Shown: one piece after another, positions 54,825-64,000 of the stretch | How the letters are laid out: every line of letters starts with the position of its first letter | Position numbering within the stretch: the first letter of the stretch is position 1 | Assembly: GCA_030704615.1 (NCBI GenBank) | Contig: CM060733.1 | Location: 34,226,001 to 34,290,000 of the forward strand | DNA: 64,000 nt | DNA from: Takakia lepidozioides | Lineage: Eukaryota; Streptophyta; Takakiopsida; Takakiales; Takakiaceae | Reading direction: 5' to 3' | The notes under the pieces: generated by a model | The model's database searches: none | Seen by the model: the letters and a program-made list of their open reading frames with translations, nothing else | Told to the model about the DNA's origin: nothing | Translations under genes and position numbers: made by a program

Positions 54825-55827
54825 GTCATCCTGCTCTCCGGAGGTGGTACATCCTCTGAATGAGCATTGCCCTCAAGCAACTCTCTAGGCCAACTCACTG
54901 CCGCTGTGAATGCTGCTAGTGTCGGCATCTTGCCTCGCTGGGCAACCGCAACTCCTCCTATGAACGTCACAGGGAGCTGCACACGCCGGCCCTCCCCTGA
55001 CTGCCATGCAGGCCTATAGGAAGCTGACTCCTCCCAAAAATCCAGGGTGAAGCCCATGGGGTACAACACTGCCCCACCAACCAGGACATCGTATGAGACT
55101 GCGTCTGTCACAATGGCCTTGGCTCGCATCACTGAGCCATCTGTAGGGTGATCCGGCCGTAGTCTGATAGCCAACTCACGCCGTGTCATGCCCGAGCCTG
55201 CTCCGATCCTCCCAGAGACGTTTGTATCTGGAAAGGACAAGGCTCCATATCCGCCTCCGTGAGGCCCAAGCCTGCAATAGCAGCTCTGCCCAGCATCAAT
55301 GGCTGAGCTCCCGAGTCCAACAAGACCCGCAGTGGCCGGTACCTCTTGCCTGCCGGTCCACTCAAACAAAAAATGCCATCCTGGTTGTCTAACATGACAA
55401 CTCCAGGTGTCACCATGGTGCGCTCAATGGCTGGCCTAGCTGGCAGCTCCATCAACCTGGCAGCTGCAGCTTGCCATGGCGCCGCCGTGGCAGTCTTGAC
55501 CCTCAAATCCGAGGATCCCTCCGGCACTACACCTCCCACTATCTCCGCAGAAGATGAAGTAACCTCCCCACTCTTACAGAGTGTAGCTGCCAGCCTGAAC
55601 ACCTCAGCTGGTCTTACCCCCGGCGTCGCAATCATGGTAGCCGAGAAGAATGGAGCCTGGCACACAGATGTGGCCGCTCCTAGCAGCACACTAGCTGCCG
55701 TAGCCTTGGCAACACTAGGTAGTGGTGCTACCCGTGTAGCTCTCCCCAATGGCATAATAACCTCCGCCTCGGTAACAGTCGGGCGAGAACTAGGTGCCAT
55801 GGATGGCGTCGACACTGTCTCCGCCAA
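54825..55827 (-). pseudogene. Family X protease region
   Basis: An alanine-rich N-terminal stretch leads to GIFCLSGPAGKRYRPLRVLLDSGAQPLMLG (about 55300-55380) with the catalytic DSG intact, then AGLGLTEADM. A frame shift near 55186 leads to RRELAIRLRPDHPTDGSV, AIVTDAVSYDVLVGGAVL (retropepsin second half) and LDFWEESASY. A further shift near 54830 joins the methyltransferase frame. This aspartic protease would process Gag-Pol. Confidence 0.75.
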
Positions 55828-56029
55828 TGTGAATGACTGAGGAAGCCTAGCCTGACGGCTTGCCTCCCCATGCTGTGATCCAACTCCACCTCTGCACCTC
55901 GTGGCTCAGGAACTCGTGCTGCTCCTCGAGTCACGGCTGCAGCAGACTCCACCTGCACTAGTGGTAGTGCTGCTCCACACATGAATCCCATGCCTCCATA
56001 TCTCCTCCCTCAGGAGCAGGAGGTGGACC

Positions 56030-57535
56030 ATCCGGCCTTAGAGTCGGTACCACCTGGGCTGTAGCCATGGCAGCGAGCCTCTGCTCTAGTTGCTGAAGCC
56101 GGTTGGCCATGCCTTGGTCAACACCCTGACCTCTGCGTCCTTGGCCATGTTGAGCTTGCCCTTGGCGTGCACCTTGTGGCTGGCCACCTCATCCTCTCTG
56201 GGCTGCTCCACCTCATCCCCGACCACCATTGTTCCCTTGGAACTGGCCTGGGCGCAACTCAGGATGCAAACCATAACACTGGGCCTCTCCATGCCCGTGC
56301 TTGCCACAATGCCCACACTGCAATTGTGCAGGCTGTGTATGTGTCCGTCCTTTGCCTCCCTCTGGGCAATCCTTCTTGACATGGGGTCCTCCACATGTCC
56401 AGCACACCACATCCGCCCGTTGTTGGCCAGCAAATGAAGGGAGAGACCCGTGCATCTGAGGTCCTCTCTGCCCTTCCCTGAGCTTCACCTGAGCCCCCTT
56501 GTTGCCTTGAGCACGTTGAGGTAGTGGTTGGCTAGGAGCACCACTACCCCGTGGCGTCTCCTTAGCAAATCCCACCATGACCACTCATTCCTCCACCATG
56601 TTGAGCTCTATCCGCTCTGCCAGCAAAAACACATTTGCTAAGGTGGGTTGGGCCGCTTGTAGGAGAGTTGCATCCCGCACCCTTCTCCTCAGCTCCTTGT
56701 CCAATATCCCATACCAGAATTGGACTGCCTGAGCTTCCGTAACCCCTTGGGTTACATTTATCAAGCGCCTCATGCGAGTGTAAGCCTCCCTCAAGCTCTC
56801 GGTCGGCTTCCGTTGGAACTCTTGCAAGCTCCGCAACTTCTCTGTCCTCACCCCTTGGTAGTTCCCTCTCAACTCTTCGAATAACTCCACAACAGGGTTG
56901 AAGGCAGGCACAGGTACTAGTGCTGGTGCGGTAGTGGCTTGGGTGGACGTCGTAGCTACTGTACCACCAGTCCCACTAGTCCCTCTGCTACTTGCTGAAG
57001 CTGCCGGTGCAGCGGCAGGTGCAGCCACTGCCCTCGTGGCTCTAGTGCCCCTAGTGATGGAGACATAGTCGGGTGACCAGTACATCCTCCACTCCTCGAT
57101 CTCAACCTCATGCCCCCGCCTGAACTCATGGTAATCATCCATAGGCGGCCCCTCAAGGTGCTGAAACAGCCCCTTCCATGCCATGAAAGGCGTAAATAGT
57201 TGTGGATTGCGCATTTGCTGCAAATCACACCAACTATCAAACTCTTGGATAAAATCATCCAACTCGATGGTGCCCACCGCCCCAGAGTACCTTCGTGGCC
57301 CCTTGGTAGCTCCATACATCTCCTCCATTGTGTCCCACAACAATGGCAAATAAACAACTTGCACCGCCGGTATGAGTCCTCCTGATTCACAATCCGAATC
57401 AGAACCTTCCGTGGAAGACACAGGAGGTGAAGGTGGCCTAAACCGCACACCTCGTCTCGTGTACCCACTAGTATCGCTAGTGCTCGCACCGGCACTGTCC
57501 CCAGCAACTAGTGGCACCTCCGTGTTGACACTCAA
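56030..57535 (-). pseudogene. Family X gag (capsid and two zinc knuckles)
   Basis: ATG at 57535. The N-terminus is low complexity. The capsid-like core (about codons 75-310) includes RRYSGAVGTIELDDFIQEFD, FMAWKGLFQHLEG and LQEFQRKPTESLREAYTRMRRL. The frame meets a TGA (56585-56587) and then continues with CWTCGGPHVKKDC and CGHCGKHGHGEAQC, two CCHC-type knuckles, and a G/Q/R-rich tail with two more TGA codons, where Arg (CGA) is expected from the GRG context, near 56202 and 56175. All three TGAs look like CGA changes, or the first could be a read-through stop. Confidence 0.8.
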
Positions 57536-58189
57536 CCGGTCATGAACATGTCCCTAACCCCCTCTCCACAAGGTAACCGGGTAGAGAACCTGTTGCGGCT
57601 TATGGTTTGGAATACTAAGTTCCTAACATAGCCTACACCTGTACGTGCATCCACCGCAAGCACTCCTATGGTTGGCTGGTCATCACCTCCAACCTCACCA
57701 CATGAGAAACAATGATGGTCTGGCTGGTCATCACCCCGACCTCACCATCGACAGCATGCTCTAGGACTGGCCGGTGATCAAATCCGGACCAATCACCTAT
57801 AAAAACAAGCGCCCACACAAAACTAGCATGACGCACAGTCAAGCATGCAGGTATGGAGGGGATCCAAACACAAGAAATCAGAACGACAACTCCCCCACAC
57901 CAAAAACAACTCCACGGTGTTGCTCCTGCAAGGACACCCCAGCCCAAACCCGGATTGACTCTTGCCTCCACCTACGGAAAGGTCTTGGCCTAATGAGAGG
58001 GTGGAAACTACGAGGAAGAGAAGCTAAAGCAATGCCTAACCCCAGCATGCCCTCATCCCAATACTCTTCCTCTCCTCTCTTCCCTCACTTGCATGACCAT
58101 GGGAATATCATGAAGATACTCCTCAAACCGCCCTCCACAAGCTTCAAAATTCGGCCTTCCAGACCACATGCCAGTCCTTAGGCAGTCCA

Positions 58190-59222
58190 CCAGTGCCTCC
58201 ACGAGTCAGCACAGGCCGTCCACAGGTCAACACGGGCCACCACAGACCAGCACAGGCCCACACAGCTCGCTGGTCACAGCCGTCACAGTCCCACAGGCCA
58301 CTGGGCACAGCCTGTCACAGCCCCTCATAGCCCGTCACAGCTCGCCACAGCTTGTCACAGCCCGTCACAGCCCCACACAACCCGTCACAGCCCCACAGGC
58401 CACTGGGCACAGCCTGTCACAGCCCCTCACAGCCCGTCACAGCCCGTCACAGCCTCAAAGGCCTCAGGCACGGCCTGTCACAGCCCCTCACAGCCCATCA
58501 CAGCCCCAAAGGCCATGGGCACAGCCTGTCACAGCCCCGCACAGCCCGTCACAGCCCCACAGGCCACTGGCACAACCTGTCACAACCCCTCACAGCCCGT
58601 CACAGCCCCACAGGCCTCAGGCACGGCCTGACACAGCCCGTCACAGCCCGTCACAGCCCCAAGGCCTCAGGCACGGCCTGTCACAGCCCCTCACAGCCCA
58701 TCACAGACTCAAAAGCCTCAGGCACGGCCTGTCACAGCCCCTCACAGCCCATCCACAGCCCCAAAGGCCATGGGCACAGCCCGTCACAGCCCGTCACAGC
58801 CCGTCACAGCCTCAAAGGCCTCAGGCACGGCCTGTCACAGCCCCTAACAGCCCATCACAGCCCCAAAGGCCATGGGCACAGCCCGTCACAGCCCCACAGG
58901 CCACTGGGCACAGCCAGTCACAACCCCGCACAGCCCGTCACAGCCCCACAGGCCACTGGGCACAGCCCGTCACAGCCCGTCACAGCCCCAAAGGCCACGG
59001 CACAGCCCGTCACAGCCCGTCACAGCCCCAAGGCCTCAGGCACGGCCTGTCACAACCCCTCACAGCCCATCACACACGCCCCAAAGGCCATGGGCACAGC
59101 CTGTCACAGCCCCTCACAGCCTCAAAGGCCTCAGGCACGGGCACAGACGGCCTGTCACAGCCCCTCACAGCCCATCACAGCCCCAAAGGCCATGGGCACA
59201 GCCCGTCATAGCCCCATCCATG
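58190..59222 (+). repeat. CACAGCC minisatellite, 1 kb
   Basis: Units CACAGCCCGT, CACAGCCCCT and CACAGCCCAT are arranged in higher-order units of about 50-70 bp with CCAAAGGCC(ATGGG/TCAGG)CAC inserts. Frames on the plus strand are open for over 300 codons (SQPLTAHHS-like), which reflects the repeat rather than a gene. Confidence 0.95.
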
Positions 59223-59708
59223 GCCGCTCTGGCAGTTTAGCCATTTCTCCAAGGGGTTTAGCCACGCCAAGCTAGGGTTTGTGTCTCTTGGACTCTAGGC
59301 TTCTTTCCACCGAGCTATGGCGGCTGTGAGGAAATCAGCAAGGTATTCTTGCTCTTTCGGCTCCCACACACCACCATAGTAGCCCTAAGCCATGAGGTGG
59401 TCGCCACAAACCAAGCCTTCTTTCTCACTTAGCCTCCCAAACACGCCACTAAACTCAATGGCAAACAACCAAGCCCTGCTGGTTCCCAGCCCTTATGAGC
59501 ACTCATCACTCTCCTTGGCCATAGCATCTGTCTTAGAGCCTATTCCAGCCCCCTACACCTGCTGCTTCAAGAGTTGCGCTCCCTTCAAGCTTGAAGTTGA
59601 AACCCCAACTCACATAGGCCCTACAAGTGTTTTTCTTTCACTCCAAGTGGAAACCAGCCCTAGACCTTCCGTTCTAGCTATCTAAAGCTTGAAAACAAGA
59701 GCCTCAAT

Positions 59709-59940
59709 GGGCTGAAGGCATGCTCCACACATGCCCCACTCTCACCATAAGAGAATCAGCTCCTTTGCTTCATTTCTTGCACCCACAAACCTGAAAATAC
59801 AAGCTTCAGCAGGCTGAAAGCATGCTCCACATGCCCTACAGGGAAACCGGCCCCTTCCTTCCTTTCTTGCACTCCCACACCTGAAAGTGCAAGCCTTCAC
59901 CAGGCTGATAGCATGCTCCACACATGCAACCTCTTCACAC
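59709..59940. repeat. Imperfect direct repeats in the X leader
   Basis: Three diverged copies of about 80-105 bp share GGCTGAAAGCATGCTCCACA(CA)TGCC, ATCAGCCCC.TT and CTTGCA.CC..ACACCTGAAA. A matching pair is in the plus copy near 45812-45960. Confidence 0.7.
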
Positions 59941-60601
59941 AAGAGATATCAGCCCCCCTATCTTGGCTCCTTGGTTCCTTGATGCTCTCTAAGACAAGAC
60001 TAAGCACTCCATAGCCTTTGCCAAGCTCCTGAAACCCTAAGGCTTACATTTCCAGCCACAAGACACTTCTCTTGTGGTGCAAGAGCTCTTCTTCCAAGCT
60101 CTGAAACCCTAGGTGCACATTCCATGGCCTTGCCGCACCTCTTAGCTCATGTTCCAGCCCTGCTCTCGCCATGACAAGAGCCCTCTCAATGCTGAAGCTT
60201 GAGATTGAAACCCAATCTCACCATACTCCACAAAGTGCACTGATTTGCCCCAAGCCAAATCAGCCCTTTCGCTTGGTCTTGCAATCCTTCACACAATGAA
60301 AGCTCGCATTCCCAAGTCCAGTTCTCAGCTTTGCCACCAAAGCCACTATAACCTGCTCTTGACTGGTCCTCTTCCCAATCGTGCTTGTTCATGCATGTAC
60401 ACAATCTGAAACCATCAAGGTGCTCTGGAATTACCTGCAGTATGGTGCTTTCATCTCTGAAGCTGAAGATCGAATGCCAAGGTTTACCACCTCGTAACCC
60501 ACATCGCCTCCGCTTCTAACAACCAAGAGCTCCACGGTGCTCCTTGCATAACAACTTGATTTCTCTCATTCTCAAGCAAAAACCACAAGTGCTACAACTA
60601 A

Positions 60602-60628
60602 CTCGTATCTAGCACTCATAGATACGAG
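60602..60628. repeat. 9-bp inverted repeat next to the X LTR
   Basis: CTCGTATCT and AGATACGAG flank a 9-base loop, 16 bases downstream (element sense) of the LTR end, where a PBS should lie. No standard plant PBS (TGGTATCAGAGC or TGGCGC type) is visible there. Confidence 0.7.
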
Positions 60629-60643
60629 CTGATCTTTCTCGAG

Positions 60644-61150
60644 TGATAAAGAAGAAGAATACAAGCACGAGCTCACAAATCTGAAGCATAAACTCATGCA
60701 TATATAACCTCATCACTCAAATACAAGTCAAACCAAGTGCACCCCACGCCATGGGGAATCCACACTACGGCGCCATAGCTAGGCGCGGTGAGGCTCAACT
60801 CGAGAAAGATGAGCCTTCCGCGCTTGCCGTGAAGATAACCACTCCAGGGCCTAAATCTGCCTTGACCCCTGGATTGACACTTGGGCCAATCCCAAATGTC
60901 AATATGTAAAAGCTAGCTATTTCCTAGCTAGTTTCACACTAGTGGTAAAATAACTTGACAGTTGTCGTGTGCATACATATCGCTACACAACTACATCGCT
61001 GTCCAAAACCACACAACACATGTGCACGCCACACACTAGTATATTACTAGTCCACCACTAGTCCAGCCACTAGTCCAACCACTAGGCTACAACTAGTCAG
61101 TCACTAGGCTGTCACTATGCTGCCCACTATGGCAGTCACTAGTCCACACA
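60644..61150 (-). mobile_element. Family X LTR between the two arms of the permuted copy
   Basis: 507 bp, TGTGTGGACTAG...CTTTATCA on the minus strand. It is preceded by the 3' UTR and PPT (61151-61163) and followed by the leader. It is thus both the 3' LTR of the integrase-PHD arm and the 5' LTR of the gag arm, as in a one-LTR circle or a tandem array. Confidence 0.85.
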
Positions 61151-61410
61151 ATCGCCCCCCTAGCTAGTGCTTAGGTCCCTCTAAGTCCAGGTAGACACAA
61201 GATGTGATAGTGACCATAGCCTCACTAAGTCCTCCACCACTATCCCTACTACACTCAAACTCGATAGATCAAGAGGCCGAGTGCAAGAGTTGCCCCATCG
61301 TTAGTCGCCGTCTTGCAACCTGTGAACTTGAGCTTGGGATCTCATGTATTGACTCCTATGAGCTTGGCCTCCCATGTCTTGTTAGCTGCCTCCAGTCATG
61401 TCCACTGCCA
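61151..61410 (-). other. Family X 3' UTR and polypurine tract (minus copy)
   Basis: Matches 48967-49226. The purine run TAGGGGGGCGAT ends at 61151, directly before the LTR. Confidence 0.8.
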
Positions 61411-62225
61411 CTATCCCAAGCAGTGTGGACATAACCAATCTCCATCAGGAACCCTCTCAAGAGGTGGTGTCAAGCATCCCATGTGCCAACCTCTTGAGCA
61501 TCGATCACACACCAGCATAGTGGCGGCACCACGAGCATGCCCACATAGCATGCAACGCAATCCTGCAGGTACCACTGCAAGGTTGGGATCTATCATCCCA
61601 TCCACATGTGGAAGGTGACATGGCGCACAATTACGCACATGGTCCTTCCATACCATGTCATCTCGACCCTTCAGAATCAACACTCCTGAAGACAACACCT
61701 CCATGACCCTTAGAATCACACGTCCTGTTGTGACATCCAAGGTCGTAGACGTTGTCTGCTGCAGATACACAGAGTCCCCAGGGTGGAAACGCCAAACACC
61801 TGGCCGATATCCCCCTCCACGTATAGTGACATACCTCAATGTGTCTCGGTGTTGGGCAATAGCAAGATTCTCAAAAGCCATAGGCATGACTCTCTTGAAC
61901 AACTCTGCCTGCTGGGCACATGCTTGTGTCTACACATCCGGATCATCAAGGTTGAGGACTACTGCAGCCTCCTTGCGAGTAGACGCAGGCCAATCTGACT
62001 CTCGGCCAAAGAGAAGGAAATATGGTGAGAAGGAGGTAAGTGATGCTTGCTTGCTAAACCTGTAGCCCATGGTTAGCCAAGGTACCTGAAGATCCCAATC
62101 TCCTAGGTTTCTTTTTTGCAAGCCATACTTGCGCAAACCCCTCTTCACCGTCTGCACCACTCTCTCTGCCAAGCCATCGGCCTCAGGATGATCCCGAGAA
62201 GTGGTACGGTGGTCTATCAAGGCTT
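61411..62225 (-). pseudogene. Family X integrase C-terminal half with PHD finger (minus copy)
   Basis: The frame starts at the GCTT break (IDHRTTSRDHPEADGLAERVVQ), continues with KRGLRKYGLQKRN and PWLTMGYRFSKQASL, meets a TAG near 61930 where the plus copy has Trp, then AELFKRVMPMAFENLAIAQHR and GGGYRPGVWRF. It ends with a complete PHD finger (CMLC, CDRC, GWHMGC, CPHC). Differences from the plus copy are scattered substitutions, so the two copies are independent insertions of one family. Confidence 0.85.
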
Positions 62226-62740
62226 TGTCAAGTTATTTTACCACTAGTGTGAAACTAGCTAGGAAATAGCTAGCTTTTACATATTGACATTTGGGATTGG
62301 CCCAAGTGTCAATCCAGGGGTCAAGGCAGATTTAGGCCCTGGAGTGGTTATCTTCACGGCAAGCGCGGAAGGCTCATCTTTCTCGAGTTGAGCCTCACCG
62401 CGCCTAGCTATGGCGCCGTAGTGTGGATTCCCCATGGTGTGGGGTGCACTTGGCTTGACTTGTATTTGAGTGATGAGGTTATATATGCATGAGTTCATGC
62501 TTCAGCTTTGTGAGCTCGCATGAGCTTGTGCTTGTATTCTTCTTCTTTATCATTGTGTGGACTAGTGACTGCCATAGTGGGCAGCATAGTGGCAGCCTAG
62601 TGACTGACTAGTTGTAGCCTAGTGGTTGGACTAGTGGCTGGACTAGTGGTGGACTAGTGATATACTAGTGTGTGCGTGCACATGTGTTGTGTGGTTTTGG
62701 ACAGCGATGTAGTTGTGTAGCGATATGTATGCGCACGACA
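62226..62740 (+). mobile_element. Permuted family X LTR unit (right)
   Basis: 515 bp, TGTCAAGTTATT...GCGCACGACA. Same permutation as 49417-49923, with the LTR end-to-start join near 62555. The left edge abuts integrase at GCTT; the right edge (TCACC) enters unrelated flank. Confidence 0.75.
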
Positions 62741-63014
62741 TCACCAAGACTGACACGCAAGCCCTAGCGAACGAACGACGCCATAATTTATCGCCAGCTC
62801 TCCCCAACGAGAAATAAACCCCTAGCGGCTAATCTCGGACCACATATATTGATAATTGTTTTGGTCTGGAAATTACGAAATTACGTGGTTTCAAATTAAT
62901 TTAGTGGATGTAGTAAACACATAAGTGTAACACGAAAATGTAACACGTGGATTGACACCTGTCAAATGTGCCGAGCACAAAAAGAAAAATCTTTTATAAA
63001 TGAAGTGTAAAAGC

Positions 63015-63125
63015 TGCACAAGGACTCTCGGTGGTTGCATTGGCATCTGGGTCTGGGGTTCAAACCCCTGTGCTGCCTTCAAGCCTGGAGGCTGTGGCTC
63101 TAGGTTATGGTGGGAAAAAAAAAAC
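63015..63125 (+). mobile_element. Possible tRNA-derived SINE
   Basis: GGTGGTTGCATTGGCATCTGGG (weak A box) and GGGGTTCAAACCCCTG (perfect B-box stem-loop) lie about 15 bases apart, with an A-run at 63115-63123. It lacks a full tRNA fold. Confidence 0.4.
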
Positions 63126-63377
63126 CATTGGCTAAGAGATCTCCGCGTGAATGACACGTGTTGATGACACACAAGTCTCTTTGAAAACTGCTCCCCGACT
63201 TTGACCATCTTCTGGATCAAGGGAACTCCTTTATAAGCGACTATGAGTTCAATCCCACCCAACTTATAAATGGGGTCGATGATCTCCTAATGTGTGAAGG
63301 TGCACCAACTTTTGAGTCATTGAGACTGGGACGACAACGACCGTTACAAGATGTCCAAAAAAGAATAGTCTGTGTTT

Positions 63378-63620
63378 ACCTGTCAGTAGCTCAGAGGGTT
63401 GGGTATGACACTGCGGTGCGTTTGGGTTCGAATCTTGCCAACCTTGTTGGGTGTGGTATAATATACCCTTCCCTTGGGCGAGTCTTGTGCTTGACGAGGT
63501 TCTTTTTCTCCTCTCACTATAATTAAGGGTCTGATTTGTGAGCAAACGAATGGTTGTTTCCCTTTTCGATAAAAACAAGCCTCAAACGGCAATGGGCAGC
63601 AATGGGCTCTTGCTTTAGAG
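63378..63620 (+). mobile_element. Possible second tRNA-derived SINE family
   Basis: AGTAGCTCAGAGGGTTGGG (A box) and, 31 bases later, GGGTTCGAATCTTGCC (B box) are followed by a non-tRNA body. The tail near 63574-63616 (CCTCAAACGGCAATGGGC, CTTGCTTT) recurs on the minus strand near 33-63. Target duplications were not identified. Confidence 0.5.
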
Positions 63621-64000
63621 AGGGAGGTAAGACAAAGGGTATGGAATACCAAATGCCCATGTAATCACCTATCATCTACAACCCTCGACAAATCATCTAC
63701 GACCCCCACTAAATCAACCACTAGTGGTTTTAGATGATTTATTGATGGTTGATTTAATGGGCAAATGGTATGCGTAATCCATTCCCGTACATTGAATTGT
63801 GATTCCCATTATAATCTTTTGTTACCTTAAAATTTATATGTAAATATGAATCCTACAACAAGTGTTATTGTAACGAAAATACTATGATTATTCATTATTC
63901 TTAGTGCATGAATTGACGAGGGATTATGCAATCAATTTTATTGCTTCAAAATAACATTGACGTACATGTCAAACTTACGTGATCGTCTTCTTTTTTTCTC

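Larger units (their letters stand above)
57536..60643 (-). other. Family X 3.1 kb leader (5' UTR)
   Basis: Unusually long untranslated region between LTR and gag on the minus strand. It holds the CACAGCC array, imperfect direct repeats near 59709-59940, and a hairpin beside the LTR. No ORF with protein-like sequence apart from translations of the repeats. The plus-strand copy keeps part of it at 45812-46945. Confidence 0.75.
49924..62225 (-). mobile_element. Family X Gypsy element, minus strand, circularly permuted
   Basis: Reading the minus strand from 62225: integrase C-terminal half, PHD finger, 3' UTR, one LTR (61150-60644), leader, gag, protease, methyltransferase, RT, methyltransferase again, RNase H end, and the integrase N-terminal half ending at 49924. 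The two ends share GCTT (49924-49927 and 62222-62225). This equals a one-LTR circle opened inside integrase. Both ends abut permuted LTR units of plus orientation. Several stops and frame changes are present. Confidence 0.8.
62741..64000. other. Right flank without genes
   Basis: AT-rich DNA with two tRNA-like segments described separately. A GATGATTTATTGATGGTTGATTTA-type short inverted or direct pattern occurs near 63665-63760 (fragments AATCATCTAC and TAGATGATTTA). No supportable coding region. Confidence 0.5.

Noticed and set aside
58168-59275. Long plus-strand ORFs of 300-350 codons (SQPLTAHHS-type repeats)
   Set aside because: They are translations of the CACAGCC minisatellite, open in several frames at once, so not evidence for a gene.
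63378-63460. Functional tRNA gene
   Set aside because: A and B boxes are present, but no cloverleaf with paired acceptor stem could be drawn; SINE-like is more likely.

Overview
This is eukaryotic nuclear DNA, almost certainly from a plant-lineage organism, made mostly of nested and rearranged retrotransposons. A charophyte (streptophyte alga, Chara- or Klebsormidium-like) is my best guess. The guess rests on plant-type Copia, chromovirus and L1-type elements, a GT-AG intron, remnants of an intron-containing ribosomal protein gene, and above all Gypsy elements carrying a cytosine-5 DNA methyltransferase, a combination reported from charophytes. There is no sign of bacterial, viral or organellar DNA. 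Few features look like working host genes.

1-16.8 kb. A Copia element (LTR about 221-225 bp) carries a 7.1 kb chromodomain-type Gypsy (Gypsy-1) in its gag gene, with a perfect 5-bp target duplication. A plant L1-type LINE lies nearby, and two copies of a tRNA-derived SINE are flanked by clear target duplications. The Copia and the LINE are each split into two complementary halves in opposite orientation. Together with a tandem repeat that serves as an empty-site reference, this shows that about 11.3 kb (about 2.05-13.37 kb) was inverted after the elements inserted.

16.8-35 kb. A diverged GGGACCGCC/GGCGGTCCC repeat field is followed by a ribosomal protein L17 (uL22) pseudogene with intron remnants. 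Next is a recent 10.35 kb Gypsy element (Gypsy-2) with 1.05 kb LTRs full of CACAGCC units, ATCAG target duplications, a nearly open gag-pol, and extra ORFs before gag and after pol. A short unrecognised exon and a duplicated exon-intron block follow.

35-45.8 kb. An AT-rich region holds a decaying, intron-containing gene for a zinc-finger protein that looks like an RNase H-fold (possibly P-element-like) transposase. It also holds a perfect 31-bp hairpin, a 2.2 kb array of about 120-bp satellite units and little else.

45.8-62.7 kb. This is the most notable part: copies of one Gypsy family (called X here) on both strands. Pieced together, X runs LTR - 3 kb leader with a CACAGCC array - gag with two zinc knuckles - protease - DNA cytosine-5 methyltransferase - reverse transcriptase - RNase H - integrase - PHD finger - 3' UTR - LTR. 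The minus-strand copy holds two methyltransferase segments. It is also circularly permuted: it begins and ends at the same 4-bp site inside integrase, and each end abuts an LTR unit that is itself permuted. The plus-strand copy is cut down to leader, RNase H, integrase and PHD. X would therefore encode a potential DNA-methylation writer and a potential histone reader in one element. Most stop codons in X, in Gypsy-2 and in the L17 pseudogene are explained by C-to-T changes, as expected for methylated, decaying DNA.

62.7-64 kb. Non-coding flank with two tRNA-like (SINE-like) segments. All coordinates of domains and breakpoints are read by eye; those marked approximate may be off by tens of bases.
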